Assembly (NCBI RefSeq): GCF_032268605.1
Contig: NZ_CP130318.1
Location: forward strand, 2,576,001 to 2,640,000
Reading direction: 5' to 3'
Length of the DNA: 64,000 nucleotides
Source: Paenibacillus aurantius
Lineage (GTDB): Bacteria; Bacillota; Bacilli; Paenibacillales; NBRC-103111
Shown here: positions 15,868 to 23,810 of the stretch, piece after piece
How the letters are laid out: every line of letters begins with the position of its first letter
Numbering within the stretch: position 1 is the stretch's first letter
Notes under the pieces: model-generated
Told to the model about the DNA's origin: nothing
Databases searched by the model: none
The model's input: the letters and a program-made list of their open reading frames with translations, nothing else
Made by a program: the position numbers and the translations under genes

Positions 15868-16935
15868 TCAAACGAGGAAGAAGGCGATGCCGAGAATGAG
15901 GTAGACGGCGATCAGCAGCACGCCTTCGTACCAGTTGGTCGAGCCGTCCCGCGATATGGATTTCGCGATGAAGACGCTGACTCCGATCGCCACGAGCTCC
16001 GCAACGGTAAAGACAATGTTCATGGTCTCGCCCATGAAGAAGCTGATGAAGACCAGCACGGGGGCCACGAACAAGGCGATCTGCAGGGAGCTGCCGATGG
16101 CGATCTCGACGGCGGCTCCGATTTTGTTCTTCATGGCCAGCATAACCGCGGCGGAATGCTCGGCGGCGTTCCCGATTATGGCGATCAGGAAGGCCCCGAC
16201 GAAAAGCTCGGACAAGCCGAATAGATGGGCGAATTCCTCCACGGTTCCCACCAGCCATTCGCTGACCAGGGCGACCATAACGGTAGCCACGACCAGATAG
16301 AGGATGGAGCGTCCTTTGCTCCACGGAACCTCCTGGTGTTCGTCCACTACCTGGGAATCCGCGAGCTCGTCCTTATGGGTCACCATGGAGAAGTACAGCC
16401 ACAGGAAGTAGCAGACGATCAGAATACCGGCTACCACGAGACTGAGGGTATTCGTTTCCCCTGGGGTCAGCTTGGTAAAGAACATGGCCGGGATGAAGAG
16501 GGCGATGACCGCAAGGAGCATCAGAGAAGCATTATGCCCGGCCAGCATGACGTTGTAACGCTGGGTTTTGAATTTGATGCCGCCCAGGAGAACGCTCAGG
16601 CCAAGGACCAGCAGCAGATTGCCGATGATCGAACCGGTAATGCTCGCCTTTACCATTTCGAACAGCTGCGGCTTGCCGTTTACGGCATCCTTGATCAGGA
16701 TGATGGCGATGATCAGCTCGGCGGCGTTCCCGAAGGTGGCGTTCAGGAAGCCTCCTACCCGTTCTCCCGCGTAATGAGCGACACTCTCCGTAGCTTTGCC
16801 GAGAAACCCGGCTACGAAAATGACCGCGACACAGGAGAGAATGAATTGCAGGATAGGACCTTGATGCGTGTAGTGGGCCACTCCGGCCGCCACGAAAAAG
16901 ATTCCCAACCCGATAAAAAACAACTTCTGCTTCAC
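15868..16935 (-). CDS. Calcium/proton antiporter, CaCA (CAX) family
   Basis: Membrane exchanger exporting Ca2+ with proton uptake. Ten to eleven hydrophobic segments and the two inverted alpha-repeats are clear: GNAAELIIAIILI in the first half and GNAAEHSAAVM in the second, separated by a charged loop (HKDELADSQVVDEHQEV). 355 residues, close to Bacillus YfkE (ChaA). GTG start behind GGGAGTGG. Together with the SERCA-type pump at 35356 it gives the window two calcium-export routes. Confidence 0.92.
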   Translation of the reverse strand: MKQKLFFIGLGIFFVAAGVAHYTHQGPILQFILSCVAVIFVAGFLGKATESVAHYAGERVGGFLNATFGNAAELIIAIILIKDAVNGKPQLFEMVKASITGSIIGNLLLVLGLSVLLGGIKFKTQRYNVMLAGHNASLMLLAVIALFIPAMFFTKLTPGETNTLSLVVAGILIVCYFLWLYFSMVTHKDELADSQVVDEHQEVPWSKGRSILYLVVATVMVALVSEWLVGTVEEFAHLFGLSELFVGAFLIAIIGNAAEHSAAVMLAMKNKIGAAVEIAIGSSLQIALFVAPVLVFISFFMGETMNIVFTVAELVAIGVSVFIAKSISRDGSTNWYEGVLLIAVYLILGIAFFLV

Positions 16936-17035
16936 AGGTTTCCACTCCCATACAGGTTCGTTTCCAAGATTGCCTAACTCATTTTATTACAAAAGTTGGC
17001 CGGGGGCAAACTCCCAATCGCCGAAAGGCCGAGCG

Positions 17036-17065
17036 TTGACTCGTTGACAGCGCCTTTATTATAAT
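17036..17065 (+). promoter_or_regulatory. Promoter of the first Asp23 gene
   Basis: TTGACT (17036-17041), 18-bp spacer, perfect TATAAT (17060-17065). A second TTGACA lies in the spacer. Confidence 0.65.
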
Positions 17066-17086
17066 AGATGAAAAGGGAGTGAGCCG

Positions 17087-17470
17087 ATGGCAGAAGAAAA
17101 CCAAGCAGGATTTATTCGCATATCCGATGACGTAGTATCCACCATCGCAGGGCTTGCCGCTATGGATACCCCAGGAATTTCGGGGATGTCCGGAGGAATC
17201 TCGGAGGGCCTGGCCAAGCGGCTGAGCGGCAAAAACGTCCAAAGGGGCGTAACCGTTGAAGTCGGCCAGCTGGAAGCGGCCATTGACCTTCGGGTTATCG
17301 TGCATTACGGCACGAACATTCAAGAGGTTTGCCATGAACTGCAGCTGAACGTGCGGGAAGCCGTGGAGAACATGACAGGCCTTCGAGTAGTGGAAGTAAA
17401 CGTTAAGGTGGAGGGCGTAGCCTTCCGAGAGCGGGAGGAAGAGCCCGAGGATCCGAACCGCGTCAAATAA
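17087..17470 (+). CDS. Asp23/Gls24 family protein
   Basis: 127 residues of the alkaline-shock Asp23 family: IRISDDVVSTIAGLAAMDTPGISGM at the start and the conserved VTVEVGQLEAAIDLRVIVHYG middle. Members form membrane-associated scaffolds or act in envelope stress; YqhY of Bacillus is linked to fatty-acid synthesis control. The acidic C-terminal tail is unremarkable. A second member (YloU) is at 56736. Sits convergent to ftsW with a shared terminator. Confidence 0.85.
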   Translation: MAEENQAGFIRISDDVVSTIAGLAAMDTPGISGMSGGISEGLAKRLSGKNVQRGVTVEVGQLEAAIDLRVIVHYGTNIQEVCHELQLNVREAVENMTGLRVVEVNVKVEGVAFREREEEPEDPNRVK

Positions 17471-17483
17471 TCCAGGCATAAAG

Positions 17484-17519
17484 AAAGAGAACTTGTCCAC
17501 TTGGTCAAGTTCTCTTTTT
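17484..17519. terminator. Bidirectional terminator, Asp23 / ftsW
   Basis: 12-bp stem AAAGAGAACTTG/CAAGTTCTCTTT, 10-base loop, TTTTT on the + strand and TTTCTTTA on the minus strand; the ftsW stop codon is in the stem. Confidence 0.8.
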
Positions 17520-18656
17520 GTTGGGGGACGGTTTGGTCTGATCCCGTGAGATGCTGAGCACCATGCCCATGGAGATCATGGTAGCAAGTACCGATGACCC
17601 GCCGTAGCTGATCAGGGGAAGGGTGATCCCCGTCATCGGGATGGAATTCGTTACTCCGCCGATGTTGATCAGGGTCTGGATGGCAATCATGCTCATGATG
17701 CCTACCCCGATGAGGGACGCGTATGGATCGGGGTTGCGCAGGGAAACGACGATTCCCCGCCATACAAACAAGCAGTACACAAGGAGGAACAGGCTCGTCC
17801 CCAGGAAGCCCAGTTCTTCCCCGATAATGGCAAAGATGAAATCGCTGTGCGATTGGGACAGAAAGTTGATTTTCTGAATGCTTCGGCTCAGCCCGGTTCC
17901 CGTAAACCCTCCATGCCCGAAAGCGAGCAGGGAATTGACCATCTGGTAGGTGGAATCCGAGCTGTCGGACCAGGGGTCGAACAAAGTCGTGATCCGCTTT
18001 AGCCGGTAATTGCTCGAGTTAGGGTTGCTCAGGTAGGAAAGGCCGAAATAGGCGATACCAAGAGCAAGAGCTGATCCTCCAAGCACGAAGATATGCTTCA
18101 GGTTGGCTCCCCCGATGGTGATGATGACCATGGCGCCTAAGACCAGCACCAAGCACGAACCCAAGTCAGGCTGCAGCATAATCAGGAAAGCCAGGATACC
18201 TGTGATTACCAGGCAGGGGATCAGCCCTTTTTTAAGGTCGTACATCTTGTCCCCTTTTTTGCGGATCAGGTTGGCCAAATACAGAATGACGGCCAGCTTG
18301 GCGAACTCGGCAGGCTGCAGATTGAAAGGCCCCAAGTCGATCCAGCTTCGGGCCCCGTATTGGGTGTCCCCGTTTCCGATGAAGAGAACCAGCACCAGCA
18401 AGAGTAGGACAATCGCGAACAAAGGCAGGGTCCATTTCTTCAGCTTGCTGTAAGGAACATTCATAAAAAACAGCATGCCGACGGCGCCCAATCCGACCGC
18501 AACGGCCTGCTTCTTGGCGAAGATGAAGGAGTTGTCATATTTAAAGGTAGACACCATCGAGCTGGAGCTGTATACCATCATCAACCCGAAGGCGACGAGA
18601 GCAAGGGTCAAGAACAAAAGCAGAAAGTCCGGTGTTCCTCGCCTTGGGGAAGTCAT
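17505..18656 (-). CDS. ftsW: Lipid II polymerase FtsW (SEDS family)
   Basis: Polytopic peptidoglycan glycosyltransferase of the division septum, working with a class B PBP. Ten hydrophobic segments; SEDS motifs YGARSWIDLGPFNLQPAEFAKLA, the catalytic-region Asp in QPDLGS, FIFAIIGEELGFLG and TGITLPLISYGGSS are all present. 383 residues. It follows the YugN-like gene by nine bases and is probably co-transcribed with it. FtsW rather than RodA is supported by the closeness of ylaN, as in Bacillus (ylaN-ftsW), though here they are not adjacent. Confidence 0.9.
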   Translation of the reverse strand: MTSPRRGTPDFLLLFLTLALVAFGLMMVYSSSSMVSTFKYDNSFIFAKKQAVAVGLGAVGMLFFMNVPYSKLKKWTLPLFAIVLLLLVLVLFIGNGDTQYGARSWIDLGPFNLQPAEFAKLAVILYLANLIRKKGDKMYDLKKGLIPCLVITGILAFLIMLQPDLGSCLVLVLGAMVIITIGGANLKHIFVLGGSALALGIAYFGLSYLSNPNSSNYRLKRITTLFDPWSDSSDSTYQMVNSLLAFGHGGFTGTGLSRSIQKINFLSQSHSDFIFAIIGEELGFLGTSLFLLVYCLFVWRGIVVSLRNPDPYASLIGVGIMSMIAIQTLINIGGVTNSIPMTGITLPLISYGGSSVLATMISMGMVLSISRDQTKPSPNKKRT

Positions 18657-18665
18657 AAGACTACC

Positions 18666-19013
18666 TTATTCCGCCAGGAGCTGCTTCAACTTGGCGATCT
18701 TGTCCTGTGCTTCCTTCAAGATGCTTGGCGGGATCGGTGCATCGTAGTCCAGTCCGTGCGGGAAGGAGGTTTTGCCTATGTAGGTTTCCGTAAGGACCAG
18801 AATGGAGTACGGGTTCTCCAGCTTACCGGATTCCACACGGGAGTTGATCCGCAGGTAATATTCGTCTGTTCCGTTTTTATCCGTCATCTTGTAGTCGTAG
18901 GTTGCCCGGTAGGACTCCCATTGGCCGCGGAAAAAGCCGAGCTTCTCGGTCACCTCATCGAGATGCGCAAGGTCGCTCTTCAATCCCTTAAGTCCGGCAT
19001 TTTCAATAATCAT
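18666..19013 (-). CDS. YugN-like family protein
   Basis: 115-residue soluble protein resembling YugN of Bacillus: MIIENAGLKG start, then a WESYRATYDYKM segment and YYLRINSRVESGKLENP. No biochemical function is known to me. Clear AGGAGG site on the minus strand; first gene of a likely two-gene unit with ftsW. Confidence 0.75.
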   Translation of the reverse strand: MIIENAGLKGLKSDLAHLDEVTEKLGFFRGQWESYRATYDYKMTDKNGTDEYYLRINSRVESGKLENPYSILVLTETYIGKTSFPHGLDYDAPIPPSILKEAQDKIAKLKQLLAE

Positions 19014-19103
19014 ATGTGGTACGCCTCCTGAGTCTGTTTGTTACTCATGATAGTATGTTTCCCTTACTTGTGCAAGCCTTAACCCGCCGGGCGTTCCGAG
19101 CAA

Positions 19104-19132
19104 TTGTGGCTAATTTGTGGATTTGGTAGAAT
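19104..19132 (+). promoter_or_regulatory. Candidate promoter of the amidohydrolase gene
   Basis: TTGTGG (19104-19109), 17-bp spacer, TAGAAT (19127-19132). Confidence 0.45.
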
Positions 19133-19173
19133 GCATATAGAGACCCGGATTGACGAAGCGAAAGGGGGACAAG

Positions 19174-20367
19174 ATGAGCGAGACCTTAGAACAACAGCTG
19201 GACGAATGGTTTCCGCGAATGATCGAATGGCGCCGGCACCTTCATCGGAATCCCGAGCTTTCGTACCGAGAAACCGAGACCTCCCGCATGGTGGCGGAAG
19301 TCTTAAGAAAGCTGGGATTGGAAACCGAGACGGGAATCGGCGGCCACGGAGTAACCGGTCTGATCGACAGCGGAAAACCGGGGCCGACCATCGCCCTAAG
19401 GGCGGATATGGACGCCTTGCCGATCCGTGATGGGAAATCGTGCGATTATGCATCACAGGTGGACGGCGTCATGCATGCCTGCGGACATGATGCCCATACG
19501 TCCGTCCTGCTCGCCGCGGCGGGAATCTTGAAAGAACGCAAGGAGCACTGGAGCGGAAAGATCAAGCTGATCTTTCAGCCAGCGGAGGAAATGAGTCCGG
19601 GAGGAGCGCAGCCGATGATCCGTGACGGGGTTCTCACCGGGGTCGACGCCATCTATGGCATTCATCTCTGGACACCTTATCCGGCCGGAAGCATTTCAAC
19701 CCGGCCCGGCCCTTTTATGGCGGCAGCCGACGAATTTACCATTACCATCAAAGGCAAGGGAGGACATGGCGGCCTTCCTCACGAAACGGTGGACAGTCTC
19801 GTGGTAGGGGCTCATCTGGCCGTTAACCTGCAGGCGATTGTGAGCCGGAACCTGGATCCGACTGAACCTGGTGTGGTGTCCATCGGCTCCATCCAGGCGG
19901 GAACGAGCTTTAATGTCATTGCCGATCTGTGTACACTGAATGGAACGGTGAGAACCTTTAACGTGGAAGTCCGGGACTATATTCGGCAGCGTCTCAAAGA
20001 AATAACGCGGCACACCTGCGCCATGTTCGGGGCGGAAGGCGAGGTGGAGTACAAGCTAGGCTACCCTCCGGTCATCAACCATGAGCGGGAAACGCAACGG
20101 GTGTGGAAAGCGGCGGAGGCTCATGCGGACGGCGAGGTCTTCACGTCTCCCCTGATTATGGCGGCGGAGGATTTTGCCTACTATTTGCAGAAGGTTCCGG
20201 GCTGTTTCCTCTTCGTGGGAGCCGGGAATCCGGAGAAGGGCATCGTGCATCCGCATCATCACCCCAAGTTTGACATCGACGAAAGCTGCATGAGAACGGC
20301 GGCGCGTCTGTTCGTCCGTCTGGCGGAGGGGTATACGGACCTGCCGGTGCGGCAGCCCGGTGAATGA
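19174..20367 (+). CDS. M20 family metal-dependent amidohydrolase
   Basis: Dinuclear-zinc amidohydrolase of the hippurate / IAA-amino-acid / N-acetyl-amino-acid hydrolase group. Motifs: WRRHLHRNPELSYRE, the LRADMDALPI strand with a metal Asp, HACGHDAHTS with Cys/His ligands, FQPAEEMSPGG with the catalytic Glu pair, and EDFAYY near the end. 397 residues from ATG 19174, which has AAAGGGGGA in front; a TTG 24 bases upstream has no ribosome site. The substrate cannot be told from sequence: N-acyl amino acids or N-acetyl-diaminopimelate are both possible. Confidence 0.85.
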   Translation: MSETLEQQLDEWFPRMIEWRRHLHRNPELSYRETETSRMVAEVLRKLGLETETGIGGHGVTGLIDSGKPGPTIALRADMDALPIRDGKSCDYASQVDGVMHACGHDAHTSVLLAAAGILKERKEHWSGKIKLIFQPAEEMSPGGAQPMIRDGVLTGVDAIYGIHLWTPYPAGSISTRPGPFMAAADEFTITIKGKGGHGGLPHETVDSLVVGAHLAVNLQAIVSRNLDPTEPGVVSIGSIQAGTSFNVIADLCTLNGTVRTFNVEVRDYIRQRLKEITRHTCAMFGAEGEVEYKLGYPPVINHERETQRVWKAAEAHADGEVFTSPLIMAAEDFAYYLQKVPGCFLFVGAGNPEKGIVHPHHHPKFDIDESCMRTAARLFVRLAEGYTDLPVRQPGE

Positions 20368-20455
20368 ATCCCGGTCGTTTGGACAGCCTATGGAAAACCC
20401 TTGCTCTGCCATTAAGCGGGCGGGGATCCAACTTAACAACAGGAGGCTTCCATCC

Positions 20456-20896
20456 TTGACGACCCTTAAAGAAATCATGACCCGGGACTGCGTAACTGTC
20501 ACGCTAGAGGACAATGTATACGAAATCGCCGTCAAAATGAAACAGCATGACATCGGGTTCATTCCCGTTGTCGACGGCAAGCAGCTAATTGGTGTGGTAA
20601 CGGACCGGGATTTGGTCGTCCGCGGCTATGCGGAGAAGCGTTCCGGCTCGACGGCTGTGAAAGAGGTCATCAGCGAGAAGACGGTCACGGCTTCTCCCGA
20701 CATGACCGTCCGCGAAGCGGCGGAATTAATGGCACGTGAACAAATCCGCCGTCTTCCCATCGTCGAGAACGGGGAATTGGCCGGCGTTGTGGCGATCGGG
20801 GATTTGGCGGTTCGCCAAAAGCTCGAAGACGAAGCCGGACAAGCACTTAGCCGCATCTCCGAACCGGACTTGAACGAAACCCAAGCCTATCACTAA
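20456..20896 (+). CDS. Tandem CBS-domain protein
   Basis: 146-residue stand-alone CBS pair (LKEIMTRDCVTVTLEDNVYEIA... and VKEVISEKTVTASPDMTVREAA...), each ending in the usual GVVT/GVVA strand. Such proteins sense adenine nucleotides and act on unknown partners; it resembles YhcV-type proteins. It lacks the ACT domain of AcuB, so it is not the missing acuB. TTG 20456 is chosen because AGGAGG stands nine bases before it. Confidence 0.8.
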   Translation: MTTLKEIMTRDCVTVTLEDNVYEIAVKMKQHDIGFIPVVDGKQLIGVVTDRDLVVRGYAEKRSGSTAVKEVISEKTVTASPDMTVREAAELMAREQIRRLPIVENGELAGVVAIGDLAVRQKLEDEAGQALSRISEPDLNETQAYH

Positions 20897-20939
20897 TGGA
20901 AACCCGGCTTCCAATCGGCTTATCTTGAAGAACATTAAG

Positions 20940-20973
20940 AAACGGCAATCCACCTGCGGAGTGCCGTTTTTTT
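20940..20973 (+). terminator. Terminator of the CBS gene
   Basis: Stem AAACGGCA/TGCCGTTT with a 14-base loop, then TTTTTTT. Confidence 0.75.
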
Positions 20974-21030
20974 GCTGTTGAGAGAGACCTGAACCGAGGA
21001 CCAACCGGGGAATTTCAAGGAATTTCTTCC

Positions 21031-21056
21031 TAATTCGCAAAAATCTTGTCGAATTA
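21031..21056. promoter_or_regulatory. Inverted repeat ahead of the CAP gene
   Basis: TAATTCG, 12 bases, CGAATTA: a perfect 7-bp dyad. GGAATTTC occurs twice just upstream (21009 and 21019, 10 bp apart). Possible operator; no good sigma-A promoter is seen next to it. Confidence 0.4.
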
Positions 21057-21140
21057 GACCACCTTCCTATGGACGTCTCTCTTTTCTCTATTTTATAGTA
21101 GAAAAGGATTTTGGAGAAAACGCAGTAGGAGGAATGGTTC

Positions 21141-22805
21141 TTGCATCCGACGTCCCGCTCCACGAAGTGGATTTCCGCTCTTATCAGTGCCCTATTGTTT
21201 ACGGTTATCGGTCTCACGCCGGCCGTTCCGGTAACGCCGGCTTCAGCCCAGAGCGCTACCTTCTATACCTGGCCCGCCTCTCCTTCGGGAAGTGTGGGAG
21301 TGGCCAAACCCGTCGTTCAAATGAAAGTGAAATACACCGGATTGGAAGTCACTTCCTACAGCATGATGCTGAACGGAGCTCCGGTGCCGGTTCAATATGA
21401 TGAAATGTCCGGAAGGTTTCAATACAGCCCGAAAGAGAACCTTGCCCCTGGGGGTTATGCGGTAGGCTTTCAGCTTCAATTTAAAGGGTACCAGCCCAAG
21501 AAGTATGCCTGGACCTTCACCGTCGTTCCGGGAGCGGTTCAAGCGTTCCCGGCGTGGGAGGAGAGCCAGCTCGAGGCCCTGAGGGCCGTCAACGATATTC
21601 GCCGCCAGCTTGGATTATCCGAAGTCGTCCTCAACAACAATTTGAACCTGTCGGCTGCGGCCCATGCCCGTTACCAGGACAAGCAGGGGATAATTACGCA
21701 TGAGGAAACAGCCGGCAAGGAAGGCTTTACCGGACAAACGTTAAGCCAGCGGATTGCCTATTTCGGCTATTCCAATGATTCGGCAGCCGAGGACATCAGC
21801 CAGCAGACGAGCACCAGCCCAACCGAAGCGGTGGACAGCTTGTTCGATGCTCCCTACCACCGGATTCCGTTCCTGGATCCCGGCCTTAAGGAGATCGGAT
21901 ACGGGCAGCAGGGAAGCTTCCATGTCCTGCTGTTCGGGATAGAGGGAGCCCGAAAGAGCGGGGTGGAGACCGTCGTCTCCCCGGCGGGGAACCAGAGGGG
22001 AGTAGCAGCCGGCTGGAACGGCCACGAAATTCCCGATCCTCTCCGTCTTCACGGACAAGCCGCCTATCCGGTAGGCTATCCGATCATGGCGGGCTTTTAC
22101 AGCCCGGACTTTAAGGAGGTCCGGCTGGCTGGCGCCTCTCTTGCCGATTCCTCGGGACGGGATATCGAACTCCTCCTTAATTCGCCGGCCGGGGATACTC
22201 ATCTCACGAACCAGCTCCTTCTTCTTCCGGCCAAGCCGCTCCAGGCAGGCGAAACCTACCGGGTCAAGCTCCGGGCGGTGATCGGCAAACAGGATGGATC
22301 CGAGGAAGCCGTTGACCGGGAGTGGACATTCACCACCGAAAGCTTGAGCGGCGACGGGCGGAAGGTCCTTCATCCGCCGATTCCCTCCGATCTGGCTTCC
22401 TCGACAACCGGCCATACCGGACATACGGTAACCTTCGGCTTGGATGATTCCACCTATGTGGTCGACCAGACCCGCCTGCCGATGACGGTAAAGCCGCTCC
22501 TTCTATACGGCTTCTCTTATCTCGCGATCCGGGATCTGGAGAAGGCCCTGGGGGCCCGGGTGGAGTGGGACGATACGCGGAAGGCGGCCGTCTATACCAA
22601 AAACAACCGCACCGTCGTGTTCTACGTGAACCGCAGCAGCTATGAAATCAACGGCACCGCTTACCCGACCGATACCCCGGCCCGGTTAACGGATGTCGGA
22701 ACGGATAATCCCCGGACCATGGTCCCCGTGCGGCTGCTCTCCGATCTGCTGGGCTGTCAGGTGGATTATATCGATGCGACCCGGACCGTGAAAATTACCT
22801 ACTGA
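21141..22805 (+). CDS. Secreted CAP (SCP/PR1) domain protein with copper-amine-oxidase-like domain
   Basis: Exported protein: basic start, hydrophobic core and a likely cleavage after PASA near residue 36. Order of parts: an Ig-like region (about 40-130), a CAP domain (LEALRAVNDIRRQLGLSEVVLNNNLNLSAAAHARYQ... to about 275), a second beta-rich Ig-like region (about 290-400), and a C-terminal stalk domain of the copper amine oxidase N type (VRLLSDLLGCQVDYIDATRTVKI), which binds cell-wall polymers in many Paenibacilli. 554 residues. TTG start behind TAGGAGGA. Role unknown; probably wall-associated. Confidence 0.8.
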   Translation: MHPTSRSTKWISALISALLFTVIGLTPAVPVTPASAQSATFYTWPASPSGSVGVAKPVVQMKVKYTGLEVTSYSMMLNGAPVPVQYDEMSGRFQYSPKENLAPGGYAVGFQLQFKGYQPKKYAWTFTVVPGAVQAFPAWEESQLEALRAVNDIRRQLGLSEVVLNNNLNLSAAAHARYQDKQGIITHEETAGKEGFTGQTLSQRIAYFGYSNDSAAEDISQQTSTSPTEAVDSLFDAPYHRIPFLDPGLKEIGYGQQGSFHVLLFGIEGARKSGVETVVSPAGNQRGVAAGWNGHEIPDPLRLHGQAAYPVGYPIMAGFYSPDFKEVRLAGASLADSSGRDIELLLNSPAGDTHLTNQLLLLPAKPLQAGETYRVKLRAVIGKQDGSEEAVDREWTFTTESLSGDGRKVLHPPIPSDLASSTTGHTGHTVTFGLDDSTYVVDQTRLPMTVKPLLLYGFSYLAIRDLEKALGARVEWDDTRKAAVYTKNNRTVVFYVNRSSYEINGTAYPTDTPARLTDVGTDNPRTMVPVRLLSDLLGCQVDYIDATRTVKITY

Positions 22806-22842
22806 GCCGCTAATGCCATTCTATGCCCCTATGACGGGCTGT

Positions 22843-22906
22843 AAAAAGAAGACAACCTTCCTCGAAGCCGGGAATCCGGTACAGAGAAGAAGGTTGTCTT
22901 CTTTTT
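22843..22906. terminator. Bidirectional terminator, CAP gene / nuclease
   Basis: 18-bp perfect arms AAAAAGAAGACAACCTTC / GAAGGTTGTCTTCTTTTT with a 28-base loop, between convergent genes. Confidence 0.8.
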
Positions 22907-22911
22907 GGCCT

Positions 22912-23631
22912 CTAGCCTCCCGCCTTCCGGAAGCCGGCCTTGCGCGCTTCGCTTTCGGTGCAGAACAGGGCTTCCGGGACGGTTTTGTCATAATAGGCGG
23001 TTCCCGGAAGATGATAGATTTTCTCGTTCTTCGAGTTGATGTTGCCTTTGATTTGGGGATCTTCGCAGGAGGAGCCGGAGGACACCGCAGAAGAGGGCTT
23101 GCTTCCATCAGAGGCATGCTTTCCCCATAAGCCTTTCTTCTGGCTGCGGGCGTCCTTCTCGGCTTGGACAAAACGATCGGCGTAGAGCACGTTAGGGGGA
23201 ACGGTCATCGGGTTGGCGTACCCTTCCCGAACCAGCTTTTCGTTATACATCAAGGCTTCCCCTTCGAGAAACACATACCGCAGCAGCCTTCCGTACTTGT
23301 CGGTGTTCCCCGCGTCGCTGAACAAATATACAGTCTTGCCCGCCAGCTGTTTCTTCGTGTAGGCGCTCGCTTCCTTGCCGAAAGGCTGGACGGTACCCAG
23401 GCTCTCGGGTGTGTTCACTCCAATCAGCCGGACCTTCTCTCCGGTTCCGGTGACGAACGTATCCCCGTCGACCACCCGCTGAACCTTCTCGACCGAATAC
23501 CTTCTATCCTTAAGAGCGGGGTAGTCTTTATAGAGGGAGCTCACAAAGTCATGATCCGGCTTACCCGGGGCCGGGGAGCAGCCCGCCGACAGGATAAGCA
23601 GCGAAAGCAGCATCAGCAAAAATTTCATCAT
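22912..23631 (-). CDS. Staphylococcal-nuclease-like lipoprotein with sunset domain
   Basis: Exported nuclease. The N-terminus is a lipoprotein signal (LLILSAGC, lipid-modified Cys at 18). The thermonuclease domain (about 45-170) shows VVDGDTFV, VRLIGVNTPE (catalytic Arg/Glu area) and DKYGRLLRYV. The C-terminal 60 residues (CEDPQIKGNINSKNEKIYHLPGTAYYDKT...FCTESEARKAGFRKA) are the small Cys-containing domain often fused to such nucleases. 239 residues. Likely degrades extracellular DNA or RNA at the cell surface. Confidence 0.85.
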   Translation of the reverse strand: MMKFLLMLLSLLILSAGCSPAPGKPDHDFVSSLYKDYPALKDRRYSVEKVQRVVDGDTFVTGTGEKVRLIGVNTPESLGTVQPFGKEASAYTKKQLAGKTVYLFSDAGNTDKYGRLLRYVFLEGEALMYNEKLVREGYANPMTVPPNVLYADRFVQAEKDARSQKKGLWGKHASDGSKPSSAVSSGSSCEDPQIKGNINSKNEKIYHLPGTAYYDKTVPEALFCTESEARKAGFRKAGG

Positions 23632-23810
23632 CGATCCGGACTCCTGTTCTCGTCATGTTCGCAAGGAAAGTAGAAACTCATTTTTCCATAGTCGGCGTGC
23701 TTTGGCAAGAGGAAAAAGGTTTAATTTCCACGGGTTGCCTTCATACTATAGCTAATGCCTTATTCTGGGCGTATAAAAAGAAGCTGGCAAGCAATCGGAG
23801 GTTCTCTGGC

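Noticed and set aside
20456-20896. CBS protein as the missing AcuB
   Set aside because: AcuB carries an ACT domain after the CBS pair; this protein ends after the CBS pair and is 16 kb from acuA-acuC.
22813-23130. Open frame opposite the end of the secreted nuclease
   Set aside because: It starts in the terminator region and is the complement of the nuclease gene.
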